This document shows positions 1 through 12,040 of a stretch of DNA of 64,000 nt, in pieces. A program made the translations under genes and the position numbers. Under the pieces are notes generated by a model that was given only the letters and a program-made list of their open reading frames with translations, did no database searches and was not told the origin of the DNA. The stretch is from Xanthomonas sp. 10-10 (GTDB lineage: Bacteria; Pseudomonadota; Gammaproteobacteria; Xanthomonadales; Xanthomonadaceae), in NCBI RefSeq assembly GCF_040182365.1, contig NZ_CP144460.1:1488001-1552000 (forward strand). Reading direction: 5' to 3'. Numbering within the stretch: position 1 is the first letter of the stretch; every line of letters starts with the position of its first letter.

Positions 1-389
1 TCCCAGCCTGGCACCAGATTGAACGTAAACGTCATATTTGTGGCGATTTCGACCCAGGAATGGCCGGGGTGTGCACCACGGCCGTCGCGGTACGCCGAAA
101 AAGCCAGCCAGACATAAAACAACGGCGCAATGCGAAAGAACCGATGCAGGTAGAAGCTGTGTAATGGCTGCCCCGTGGCCGCGTGACGCGGCATGGTGTA
201 GCACAGCGAGAATGCGCTGATGACAAAGAACAGCGCGACGCCCGTCGCTCCGGCGGTCAGCACGGGTACCCACAACGGGCCGGGCGTCAGCGCCGGCGTG
301 GGCATCGCCATGACGTGGAACAGCACGACATAAAGCGCTGCCATCCCACGCAGCGCATCGAGAAATACCAGGCGATCGGTCTTGATCAT
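1..389 (-). CDS. Acyltransferase 3 family membrane protein (N-terminal part only)
   Basis: The gene starts at 389 on the minus strand and runs off the left edge, so only about 129 residues are visible. The protein opens with MIKTDRLVFLDALRGMAALY, the classic start of acyltransferase-3 (OafA/NodX-type) integral membrane proteins. These move acyl groups onto surface sugars or glucans. The expected hydrophobic helices follow, with a VALFFVISAF segment (the usual GVxxFFvlSGF region) and an HRFFRIAPLFYVW segment. Family membership is clear from these motifs, but the substrate cannot be told. It is transcribed away from the DUF2065-purA pair. Confidence 0.85.
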   Translation of the reverse strand, partial: MIKTDRLVFLDALRGMAALYVVLFHVMAMPTPALTPGPLWVPVLTAGATGVALFFVISAFSLCYTMPRHAATGQPLHSFYLHRFFRIAPLFYVWLAFSAYRDGRGAHPGHSWVEIATNMTFTFNLVPGW

Positions 390-553
390 GCATCCCTGCC
401 AGAAATGACAAAGGCGCAACCATAGACGGTGCCGGTCTGCAGCTCAATGCGTGAAGGGATGCGATGTCTGCCAAGACGTGTGCATCGCGCCCTGTGCACT
501 GCCGACGTCAATGCAGGCACACTTCATGTTCTTCCCGGACATGCTGTTCTCCC

Positions 554-739
554 ATGCAAGAGTTCTTGTCCGCCTTGTGCCTGATCGTTGTCATTGAGGG
601 GCTGCTGCTGTTTGCCATGCCCACCGCCTGGAAACGGATGGTGGAGCAGTTGTTCAGCCTGCCCACTGCGCAATTGCGTGCCATCGGCGGCGTCACGCTG
701 CTACTGGGCGTGATCGCGTTGTTGGTTGTGCGTCACTGA
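554..739 (+). CDS. DUF2065 (YjeT-like) small membrane protein
   Basis: A 61-residue protein starting MQEFLSALCLIVVIEGLLLF, with one N-terminal and one C-terminal hydrophobic segment (LLLGVIALLVV) around a short polar loop (TAWKRMVEQLFSLP). This matches the DUF2065/YjeT family in length and pattern. The reading frame stays open upstream to 464, but that stretch is not family-like, so ATG 554 is chosen. In many proteobacteria this gene sits between hflC and purA. Here purA follows in the same direction after a 437-bp gap, while hflKC is not upstream. The function is unknown; it is presumably an inner-membrane protein. Confidence 0.8.
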   Translation: MQEFLSALCLIVVIEGLLLFAMPTAWKRMVEQLFSLPTAQLRAIGGVTLLLGVIALLVVRH

Positions 740-2469
<1,730 letters not shown>

Positions 2470-2497
2470 TCGGCTGAGGCTGCACACCTCATTGCGC

Positions 2498-2522
2498 AAC
2501 GGCCCGGCTTGTCCGGGCCGTT
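2498..2522 (+). terminator. Hairpin after purA
   Basis: AACGGCCCGG (2498-2507) pairs perfectly with CCGGGCCGTT (2513-2522) across a 5-base loop, 28 bases past the purA stop. Only a weak T-rich tail follows, so it is a probable but not ideal intrinsic terminator. Confidence 0.6.
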
Positions 2523-2643
2523 GGCGTTTGAGGATTACTGAGATTTGGCATGACTTTTGGCGGTGCCTGCGTGCACTGTTCCGGCGGATCATCCGCGGCC
2601 TGACGCCACCGCGTGCCCACTTCGCCCACATCGAGAATTTTCC

Positions 2644-5307
<2,664 letters not shown>

Positions 5308-5331
5308 GCGTTGCAGTCATCGCAGCACAGG

Positions 5332-5358
5332 AAACAGCCCGGCCTTGCCGGGCTGTTT
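5332..5358 (+). terminator. Intrinsic terminator of the aminopeptidase gene
   Basis: AAACAGCCCGGC (5332-5343) pairs perfectly with 5347-5358 around a CTT loop. This is a 12-bp stem rich in GC at its base, ending in TTTCTTTG, and it lies 24 bases past the stop codon. Confidence 0.85.
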
Positions 5359-5392
5359 CTTTGCCGCGCTGCCGGCCACCGGGAGGGTGGGG

Positions 5393-5574
5393 GAGGCAAT
5401 CGACAGACTGGAAATCAATCCGCCGATCGGCCTGTTTGTGGCGACAGGCCCGAACTGGTGATCGGTTGCGGTACGCACGGCTATCTGGCGCTGTACTGCC
5501 ATGTCGCGCAGATCGACACGGTGTTTGTGCTGGCCGTTCGCTCGCAACATGAGGCGGGCGTTGCGGGGCCGTGA
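5393..5574 (+). pseudogene. Frameshifted remnant of a ParE/RelE-family toxin
   Basis: Two adjacent frames together spell the C-terminal half of a ParE-like toxin. Frame one (from 5393) reads EAIDRLEINPPIGLFVATGP. After a frameshift near 5450 the second frame reads ELVIGCGTHGYLALYCHVAQ, then IDTVFVLAVRSQHEAG, ending at TGA 5572-5574. The ELVIG..GYLALY...DTVFVLAVRSQ pattern matches the family and parallels the intact toxin at 15407-15715. No N-terminal half or antitoxin is visible, so this is a dead remnant. The frameshift rather than a sequencing error is assumed. Confidence 0.65.
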
Positions 5575-5747
5575 TGTTCGCAGTTCTCTGATCGCTGTAG
5601 CCCGGCGCCCCTGGTATTCGATGCACCGCCACCCGATCCGCGCAAGCCGGTGCCGGAGATCGTCGTGCGCCACGCCGACGCTGCCAACCGGGGCAGCCAT
5701 GCACGTCATGGCCCATAGAACCGCCGCAATGCCTCACCGCCGGCCTT

Positions 5748-7073
5748 TTATCCCATGCGCATCGACGCACTCTCACGCTGCCGGTTGTCCATCTCCTGCT
5801 GCTGGCTCTGCGCCAACGCCTGCTGGCGATTTGTGCTGGCGACTTCCAGCTGCTGCAGCGACTGCTCCACCGGCGTCTGCACGGCCACATCGGTCGGCAT
5901 ATGGGCGCGCAGGTGCGCCGGGTTGTTCAACTCGCCCTGCACCACAATCACATTGCGGCCAGCCGGGCTGTCGGCCGTCTGTTCGCTCAGCAGCACGTGA
6001 TCGGCCCGGTCCAGGTTGTTCTGGCGGGCGAGGGCCATCACGCTGGCGATGAGGCGCTCGCTGTTCTCGTCCGGTGTGCGCCCGGCTTGCGCATCGATCG
6101 CGCTTACACCCGAACGCACCTGCTGCAGCAATGCGTAGTCCCGATGATCAGGGCCGATCTCGGCCAGTTTGGTAGGCGGCTGCATCCGATCCGGCAGGCC
6201 GTCGGCCGACGCCGTGAACGGGCTGCGGGTGATGGAGCGGTACGGATCGTCTTCGTGGAACTGCGTGGTTTTCTGCTGCCGTTCCAGGCGGACGGCGCGG
6301 GCATCATCGAGTTCGGCGATACGGCCGGCATTGGTTTCTTCGCGCATGGACAGATGGCCGCCGCCTGCGCTGACGTTCACCCATTTCTGTTCTTTTTCGA
6401 AGTACATCGCATAGAAGCTGTTGCTGCCGATGACATTGGGGTCGACGGCGGAGCGGCCGTCCAGCATCTGGATCGTCTCGGTGGTGCCGAGCTTGGCCAG
6501 GTACTGGCTGCCGGCCGCCAGTCCCATCTGCGCAAAGGTCTCGTAGCCGGTGTTGCTGATGCGAGTGGCGCCGATGTACTCGTTGTCGAGCATGTTGGTC
6601 CAGATCTGTTCCAACTTCTGGGGGCCGCTTTTTTCCAGGGCTGCTTGCAGGAGGACGCGTGGGGTCCAGCAGTTGGGGTCGAGCTCATGGTCCAGGAAGG
6701 CTTGGTCGTGTGCTCGCATGACGTCCTTGCCGGGAAGGTTCAGTGCCATATCCGGACGCTCTTTGTCGAACCAAGCTTGTCGAAGCTCAAAATCCTTCTT
6801 GAGCAGCGTTTGCCCGAACTCTTCCCACTGGCGTTCGCTCAATTCAGCATTGGCAAAGCGCGAGCCGGTATCGTGCTGTGTCCTGGCATAGTCTTGCGCG
6901 TAATTGTTAGCCACTTGCCCTGGCAAGCTGTCGTTGCGCACTACGCCTAATGCCAGCGTCCCATAGCCGTCTGCTCCATCAAGCTGCGAGAGATAGTTCC
7001 AGTACAGCTCGCGATTGCCTTTATTTGCATAGTTGGAAAGAATTTCCAGATCCTGCTCACTCAGTCCGCTCAC
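5748..7073 (-). CDS. XVIPCD-containing putative type IV secretion effector (X-Tfe)
   Basis: A 441-residue protein. The C-terminal ~130 residues match the Xanthomonas VirB-interacting protein conserved domain: GPDHRDYALLQQVRSGV, then SERLIASVMALARQN, DRADHVLLSEQT, NVIVVQGELNNPAHLRAHMP and TDVAVQTPVEQSLQQL, then a Gln-rich tail. In Xanthomonas this domain docks cargo to VirD4 of the bacteria-killing type IV system, so the protein is probably injected into rivals. The N-terminal ~290 residues (MSGLSEQDLEILSNYANKGN...) should be the toxic part. I recognise no catalytic motif there (no GxSxG, HExxH or lysozyme pattern). A lipoprotein gene lies 25 bp upstream in the same direction and is the natural immunity candidate. 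Confidence 0.85.
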   Translation of the reverse strand: MSGLSEQDLEILSNYANKGNRELYWNYLSQLDGADGYGTLALGVVRNDSLPGQVANNYAQDYARTQHDTGSRFANAELSERQWEEFGQTLLKKDFELRQAWFDKERPDMALNLPGKDVMRAHDQAFLDHELDPNCWTPRVLLQAALEKSGPQKLEQIWTNMLDNEYIGATRISNTGYETFAQMGLAAGSQYLAKLGTTETIQMLDGRSAVDPNVIGSNSFYAMYFEKEQKWVNVSAGGGHLSMREETNAGRIAELDDARAVRLERQQKTTQFHEDDPYRSITRSPFTASADGLPDRMQPPTKLAEIGPDHRDYALLQQVRSGVSAIDAQAGRTPDENSERLIASVMALARQNNLDRADHVLLSEQTADSPAGRNVIVVQGELNNPAHLRAHMPTDVAVQTPVEQSLQQLEVASTNRQQALAQSQQQEMDNRQRESASMRMG

Positions 7074-7098
7074 CGGCTACTCCCTGTAAATACCCTAA

Positions 7099-7962
7099 TC
7101 ACTGAATTTTAGTGCGGGTTAATACGTTCCTCACCGCATCTTCCATGCGCTTCCAGTCCTTCAGGAATGCACGCTTGTAGTTGAGACTGATGGAAAGTTT
7201 GTTTTCGATGTCAGAGAAGTAGTGGACGCAACTTGCAGCAACAGCACCTTTTTCATGGACCACTTCAGATCCCTCAAGCCGAACGCCATCTGCTCGAAAT
7301 TTTTTGCTGTCGCACTTGATGAACGTGGTCAAATTGCCGCTGGAGTCGCGCGCGACGTACCAGTCGTCTTCAAACGCAGGGTTGCGCGTCGGAGGCTCGC
7401 CGTGGTGGGCTTCATACGCTTTTACATATGCCGCCATCTTCTCCTCATCAATGGCATAGGGCGTTAATCCGAATGCTTCAGGCTGTGCTATGCGGAGATC
7501 GAGCCGGGCGACAGGATTGCCCCGCTCAACTGAGTCTGCCTCTGTACGCCTATCGTTTGACGAGAAACGCTCAAGCAATACCTCAATGGGAACACGGTCG
7601 ACATAGTCGATCGACACGGAAATTTCTTTCCGGAAATCATTCGTACGCGGGTTGGCCCGTGCCCCAGGCGGGGTGGGGGTCATGTCTGGCCATTCGATGA
7701 CCAGCGTGATGCCTTCGCCCGGCCATGGCGCGATCTGGCTGTCCAGGTAGTTGGCGGGGATGCGGAAGGTGTTCGGCCCCAGCTTTACGTCAACCGGAGC
7801 ATCCGAATAGGTGTGCCCGTTGATGGTGCGGCCGGTGGTGACGTTGTCTGGCATGGAGGAAGTCCTTTTCTGTTCGGGTGATGGCGTCCGTGCACAGGCA
7901 TTGCCGGTCACAGCAACGGCGAGTGCAAGGGCCAGGCACCGGCCGGATGACATCATGTGCAT
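7099..7962 (-). CDS. Putative immunity lipoprotein for the adjacent effector
   Basis: A 287-residue protein with a short basic N-terminus, a hydrophobic stretch (LALALAVAVTGNA) and a Cys at about residue 23, consistent with a lipoprotein signal, although the lipobox is not canonical. The mature part is hydrophilic with no domain I recognise. It lies 25 bp upstream of the XVIPCD effector on the same strand, so the pair is almost certainly co-transcribed. XVIPCD effectors are commonly paired with periplasmic lipoprotein inhibitors (X-Tfi). The immunity role is inferred from position and predicted location only. The start could also be one of the two Met codons at 7956 or 7953. Confidence 0.7.
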   Translation of the reverse strand: MHMMSSGRCLALALAVAVTGNACARTPSPEQKRTSSMPDNVTTGRTINGHTYSDAPVDVKLGPNTFRIPANYLDSQIAPWPGEGITLVIEWPDMTPTPPGARANPRTNDFRKEISVSIDYVDRVPIEVLLERFSSNDRRTEADSVERGNPVARLDLRIAQPEAFGLTPYAIDEEKMAAYVKAYEAHHGEPPTRNPAFEDDWYVARDSSGNLTTFIKCDSKKFRADGVRLEGSEVVHEKGAVAASCVHYFSDIENKLSISLNYKRAFLKDWKRMEDAVRNVLTRTKIQ

Positions 7963-8217
7963 TGGTCAATCCATTGCAGGGTTCGCCGCAACTATAGGCA
8001 ACTTGGGTTCGGCGCGACAGCAAGGACCAGGCCTGCGATGACCCGTGCCATGCGCCGCATGGCATGGGAATGCGATCACGCGCTGCCGGCAGGAGATGCC
8101 GGTGAATCAAGATGCTTGGCGGTGCAACGTCAGCTCGCCATGTGTGTTGACGGAGGGCGTTTGCCGCCATCGGTCGCACGTGTCGAGCTGCAGTGCAATC
8201 AACGCAGCGCCGCCGCG

Positions 8218-8931
8218 TCATGCCCCAAATGCACCATCGATCGTATGCATCGCCCCGGTGACAAAGCCCGCTTCCGGGCCTGCCAGCCAGGCCACCATGC
8301 CGGCCACTTCGTCGGTGCGGCCGTGGCGCTTGATCGCCATGAAGCTGTGCATCAGGTCTTTCATTGGCCCGTTTTCCGGGTTGGCGTCGGTATCGATCGG
8401 GCCTGGTTGCACCACGTTGATGGTGATGCCACGCGGCCCGAAGTCGCGGGCCAGCCCGCGCGCCAGCCCTTGCAGCGCGGATTTGCTCAGCGCGTAGGAC
8501 GCCATGCCGGGCAGCGGCATGCGGTCGCCGTTGACCGAGCCGATCACGATGATCCGCCCGCCGGGCGGCATCTGCCGCGCCGCCTCCACCGCGGCGTGGT
8601 AGGGCGCGTGCACGTTGATGCGAAACAGCCGGTCCACCGCGTCCGGATCCTGGTCCAGCGCATCGCCGAACAGCGCGATGCCCGAGTTGACCACCAGCAC
8701 ATCCAGCGGCCCGCTGCGGCGCACCGTGGCGATGACCGCATCGCGGTCGGCGCTGTCGGCCAGCACCGCGGTGCTGCCGGTGTCGCTGGCCAGGCGCTGC
8801 GCCGCTTCGGCAGAGCCGGCATAGGTAAACGTCACCCGTGCGCCCTCGGCCACGAAGCGCCGCACGATGGCGGCTCCAATTCCCCGGCTGCCACCAAGCA
8901 CCAATACCGACTTGTCTTTGAACGCTGACAT
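8218..8931 (-). CDS. Short-chain dehydrogenase/reductase, BdcA-like
   Basis: A 237-residue classical SDR with a Rossmann cofactor loop VLGGSRGIGAA near residue 11, the NSGIALFGDAL segment (usual NNAG position), the catalytic Ser in IGSVNGDRMPL and YALSK (Tyr/Lys pair), and the C-terminal FVTGAMHTIDGAFGA. The sequence and its head-to-head placement with a TetR regulator resemble E. coli bdcA-bdcR, where BdcA has been linked to c-di-GMP binding and biofilm dispersal. Whether this protein shares that role cannot be read from sequence; general NAD(P)-dependent reductase activity is the safer call. Confidence 0.85.
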   Translation of the reverse strand: MSAFKDKSVLVLGGSRGIGAAIVRRFVAEGARVTFTYAGSAEAAQRLASDTGSTAVLADSADRDAVIATVRRSGPLDVLVVNSGIALFGDALDQDPDAVDRLFRINVHAPYHAAVEAARQMPPGGRIIVIGSVNGDRMPLPGMASYALSKSALQGLARGLARDFGPRGITINVVQPGPIDTDANPENGPMKDLMHSFMAIKRHGRTDEVAGMVAWLAGPEAGFVTGAMHTIDGAFGA

Positions 8932-8946
8932 GCTTCACCTCGCAAT

Positions 8947-8968
8947 TAATGTAGCGAGTAATACATAA
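8947..8968. promoter_or_regulatory. Palindromic operator between SDR gene and TetR gene
   Basis: TAATGTA (8947-8953) and TACATAA (8962-8968) form an inverted repeat with 6 of 7 positions matching and an 8-base spacer. It lies in the 70-bp AT-rich gap between the divergent genes. Size, symmetry and position fit a TetR dimer site that would repress both genes. Binding is inferred. Confidence 0.6.
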
Positions 8969-9001
8969 TAGATTTCGTCTGCCGTCAAGGATTTTGTAAC
9001 A

Positions 9002-9592
9002 ATGACTACAGAAAACTCCCGGGCCCGCGGCCGGCCGCGCGCATTCGACCCGGACCAAGCGGTCGCCACTGCGCAGCAGCTGTTTCATGCGCGCGGCTAC
9101 GACGCACTGAGCGTGGCCGACCTCACCCAGGCGCTGGGCATCAACCCGCCCAGTTTCTACGCCGCCTTCGGCAGCAAGGCCGGCCTATATGCGCGCATCC
9201 TCGACCGCTACGCGCAGACCGGGGCCATCCCGTTGCCACAGATCCTGGACACCGCCCGCCCGCTGGCCGACGCCCTGGCCGACGTACTGGAGCAGGCCGC
9301 GCGCTGCTACGCCGCAGACCCCGCCGCCACCGGCTGCCTGGTGCTGGAAGGCACGCGCAGCAACGACGCGCAGGCGCGCGAGGCGGCCTGCGGCTTCCAT
9401 GTCGCCGCCCAGGAGTTAATCCGCTCCCACATCGCGAAGCAGTGCCCGCATGACGCAGACCGGCTGGCGGATTTCGTCAGCACCACCATGGCCGGGCTGT
9501 CGGCCAGCGCCCGGCATGGGCAGAGCCTGGAGCGTCTGTTGGCGAGCGCGCGGCTGGCGGGGGAGGCGCTTCGGGTGGCGCTGCGCGGGTAG
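9002..9592 (+). CDS. TetR/AcrR-family repressor, BdcR-like
   Basis: A 196-residue regulator. The N-terminal DNA-binding domain contains ARGRPRAFDPDQAVATAQQL and a helix-turn-helix LSVADLTQALGINPPSFYAA (about residues 37-56), with FGSKAGLYARIL following as in the YjgJ/BdcR subgroup. The C-terminal ligand domain includes CLVLEGTRSNDAQAREAA, also typical of that subgroup. It is divergent from the SDR gene with a palindrome between, so it probably represses that gene and itself. The ligand is unknown. Confidence 0.9.
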   Translation: MTTENSRARGRPRAFDPDQAVATAQQLFHARGYDALSVADLTQALGINPPSFYAAFGSKAGLYARILDRYAQTGAIPLPQILDTARPLADALADVLEQAARCYAADPAATGCLVLEGTRSNDAQAREAACGFHVAAQELIRSHIAKQCPHDADRLADFVSTTMAGLSASARHGQSLERLLASARLAGEALRVALRG

Positions 9593-10092
9593 GCATGGCG
9601 CGGGTAGGCAAGGCGCGAGCGGGCAGAGGGCTTTCGATGGCGTGAGCGCACCTGCTCGCTAATCGAGGTGCGCTTGCCGCTACCCAGTACGGTCAATGGG
9701 CAGGTGGTACGAGACGATCGTGATCGGCCGTCGCTCAGGCGAAGTCGTTGTCGGATGATTGGTGCGGTAAATCAGGAATGGACGGGGCAGCGCGTGTGGG
9801 TCATCCATGTTCTAGGCTGGCTTTAACACAGGCACTTCGACCTCTTTGTGCAATGCTGGCGATCACATGGAGCCGCACGCAGCGTGTTGGTTGAACGTTC
9901 CGAACCATCCGAATTGCTGCTCACCCCGGACAGTCGCGCTGAGTCCATACCAGGTGACGTCTTTGCGGGATGCAGCGTCTATTTCGGGCCCGAAATGAGA
10001 GTGTCGCCGAACCATTTTCGTCTGCGATCAGTCACTTGACCGAGCCTGCTCATACGGCCACAGTCCGGGACGTTCGCCCTCTTCGTTCAAGG
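9593..10092. other. 500-bp gap between TetR gene and lipoprotein genes
   Basis: No gene is convincing here. Just after the TetR stop there is a hairpin GCGCACCT (9646-9653) / AGGTGCGC (9666-9673) that may end that transcript, though no T-run follows. The lipoprotein frame is open back to 9970 but without signal-peptide or homologous character. The promoter for the lipoprotein-effector operon should lie near the right end; I could not define its boxes. Confidence 0.5.
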
Positions 10093-11016
10093 ATGCCCGT
10101 GAAGAAGCTGACGCATTGCATTGTGGCGACCGCGCTGGTGCCCATCATGACGCTTGGGTGTGCACGGCTTTCGATGGAGCAGGCTGCTGCAAATCCCTCA
10201 AGCGCAGCACGCGAAGCAGCGTCTTTTCCTCAGGCGCCTGCTGCCACGCCTTCACCTTGGGTGTCCTTCAAACTGGAACGGCAGATGGGCGCCGTCTGTG
10301 TGGACCGTACGCAATCACAGGGCTCCTCGCCTGCGCCCCTGCTAAGGGACGGGTTTTGCAAAGGCCCGGCGCCTGCGCATATGGCGGCTGCATTGCGTGC
10401 CCTGCCTGCAAGTGCGGTTGACGCCTCGCTGCAAGCACGCGAAGCGAGCCTGCGCGACGCCGTGTACGTGGCCGCACCCGGCTTGGGACGGCGCGCTGAC
10501 TTCACCGTGGTTGCGGGTGATCTGGCGATCCGTTCGTTTGAAAGTGCTGATCCCGAGAAAACGGTGTACCTGGTCTGGTCGGTGAAGTGCAGTGCGGACG
10601 AGGCGGGTCTTGCGTGCCAGTCAGGCAAAGGGCGGAAGGCGTATCGCGTCACCAAGGACGGCACCGCACGCGATGTCAGTGCAGCGGTGTTTCCGCCGGC
10701 GCCTGGCCTGACTGCAGAAGATATTGCCAGGCAAAACGATCACGGCGGCTCGGAGCTTTTTCTGTTCGACGACAAGCTGCCCTTGGCGCCGACAATGCGA
10801 TGGTTGATGGAATTCGATCCCGACCAGCCGCTGGCCACCGATGACCCGAAGCGTGTCGGGTCTTACGCCCATTTTGGTTTTCTTCGGTGGACAGGCGAGC
10901 GCTTCGAGCTGGTAGAACGGGTCGCTAGAGCGCAGTGGCCGTGTCGCCAGCAACGCACAGGCGAACTGGCATGTGCGGATTATCCAGATGGTGAGGACCG
11001 TTTCGTTTCCCGGTAA
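10093..11016 (+). CDS. Lipoprotein, first of two tandem paralogues, putative immunity protein
   Basis: A 307-residue protein beginning MPVKKLTHCIVATALVP with a hydrophobic core and a Cys at about residue 23 (MTLGC), consistent with lipoprotein export. The mature part is clearly related to the next gene. Shared blocks are RQMGAVC / EQGMGAIC, a KGPAP / IGPAP motif, DAVYVAAPGLGRRADFTVV, RSFES, KTVYLVW, MRWLMEFDPDQPLA, and a closing HFGFLRWTGERFELV with RAQWPC. Paired Cys residues probably form disulfides. It sits in line with an XVIPCD effector two genes on, so periplasmic protection against that or related effectors is likely. ATG 10093 is chosen because it yields the signal peptide. Confidence 0.75.
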   Translation: MPVKKLTHCIVATALVPIMTLGCARLSMEQAAANPSSAAREAASFPQAPAATPSPWVSFKLERQMGAVCVDRTQSQGSSPAPLLRDGFCKGPAPAHMAAALRALPASAVDASLQAREASLRDAVYVAAPGLGRRADFTVVAGDLAIRSFESADPEKTVYLVWSVKCSADEAGLACQSGKGRKAYRVTKDGTARDVSAAVFPPAPGLTAEDIARQNDHGGSELFLFDDKLPLAPTMRWLMEFDPDQPLATDDPKRVGSYAHFGFLRWTGERFELVERVARAQWPCRQQRTGELACADYPDGEDRFVSR

Positions 11017-11102
11017 TGCACAGATTGCCAAGCCACGGCGCGCGGCATAAGGTGAGCTTCTCGTGTGCAGGCTTGAGCCAGGCTATCCAGACGGAGCAGA
11101 GC

Positions 11103-12020
11103 ATGCAGCATCGCCATTTGAACGGACTGGTTGTGGGAACCTTGTTCATCGTCGCAGCTGGATGCGCCCAAGACAGCGCCCGCTCGGCACCCAGGCCCCA
11201 TGCGACGTCAGCCCCCGCCGAGAATGCTTACCCGGCAGTGCCTTTGTCTTCTCCAAAACCTTGGAAGCGCTTCATGCTGGAGCAGGGCATGGGGGCAATC
11301 TGTTCAACCCGGTTGCAGCGAAGCGCTTCCGGTCGCAGCGCGCTGCTGCCTGTCGACGAATGCATCGGCCCTGCGCCGCGTCCGCTGGCCGAAGTCATTT
11401 TGTCGCTTCCATTGTCTGATCTGGAGGTTGCCCCCGAGGCACGTATGGAGGCCTTGAAGCATGCCGCGTATGTTGCTTCGCCCGGGCTGGGTGCGCGCGC
11501 GGATTTTACGGTGGCGACCGACGCTTTCTGGGTGCGCTCGTTCGAGTCGCGCGAACCAAGCAACACCGTTTACTTGGTTGGCGGTGCTACGTGCAGCGAT
11601 CAGGCGCTGGACTGCAAGGATTCGGGGGGCGTCCGCGCGTTCCGGTTCGAAGGGAAAGGCCGGCTGGTGGATGTCAGTGGAGAAGTGTTGCCACCTGCGC
11701 CCACATTGTCCGAAGAGGAGATTCGGCGCTATCAAGCCTATGCGGAGCCGGTTCCCGTTCTGGATGTTTCGCGCCTGTGGCAAGTTCCCGTATTGCGCTG
11801 GGTCATCGAGTCGGATCCGGATGCGCCGCTTGCCGACGACCCGCGCTATTACAACGATTGGGCCTATCTACACTTCGGATTTCTGGTCTGGACCGGGCAG
11901 CGCTTTGAATTGATGGACAAGGTTGATCGCTCACGATGGCCGTGCAGGCCGGTGGCCGAAGGAAAGCCTGCCTGTTCCGACGCGCTGGACAGCAGGGGCG
12001 ATCGCTTTGTAGCTCCTTAA
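11103..12020 (+). CDS. Lipoprotein, second tandem paralogue, putative immunity protein
   Basis: A 305-residue protein with signal MQHRHLNGLVVGTLFIVAAG and Cys 21 as the lipidation site (VAAGC). It is a paralogue of the preceding protein across its full length: EQGMGAICSTR, CIGPAP, HAAYVASPGLGARADFTV, VRSFESREPSNTVYLV, LRWVIESDPDAPLADDP, LHFGFLVWTGQRFELMDKV and a final RWPC. The effector gene begins 20 bp after its stop, behind a GGGAGAG site, so this copy is the closest immunity candidate. The frame is open back to 11016, but only ATG 11103 gives a signal peptide. Confidence 0.78.
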   Translation: MQHRHLNGLVVGTLFIVAAGCAQDSARSAPRPHATSAPAENAYPAVPLSSPKPWKRFMLEQGMGAICSTRLQRSASGRSALLPVDECIGPAPRPLAEVILSLPLSDLEVAPEARMEALKHAAYVASPGLGARADFTVATDAFWVRSFESREPSNTVYLVGGATCSDQALDCKDSGGVRAFRFEGKGRLVDVSGEVLPPAPTLSEEEIRRYQAYAEPVPVLDVSRLWQVPVLRWVIESDPDAPLADDPRYYNDWAYLHFGFLVWTGQRFELMDKVDRSRWPCRPVAEGKPACSDALDSRGDRFVAP

Positions 12021-12040
12021 TTCATGCAGGGAGAGCACAG

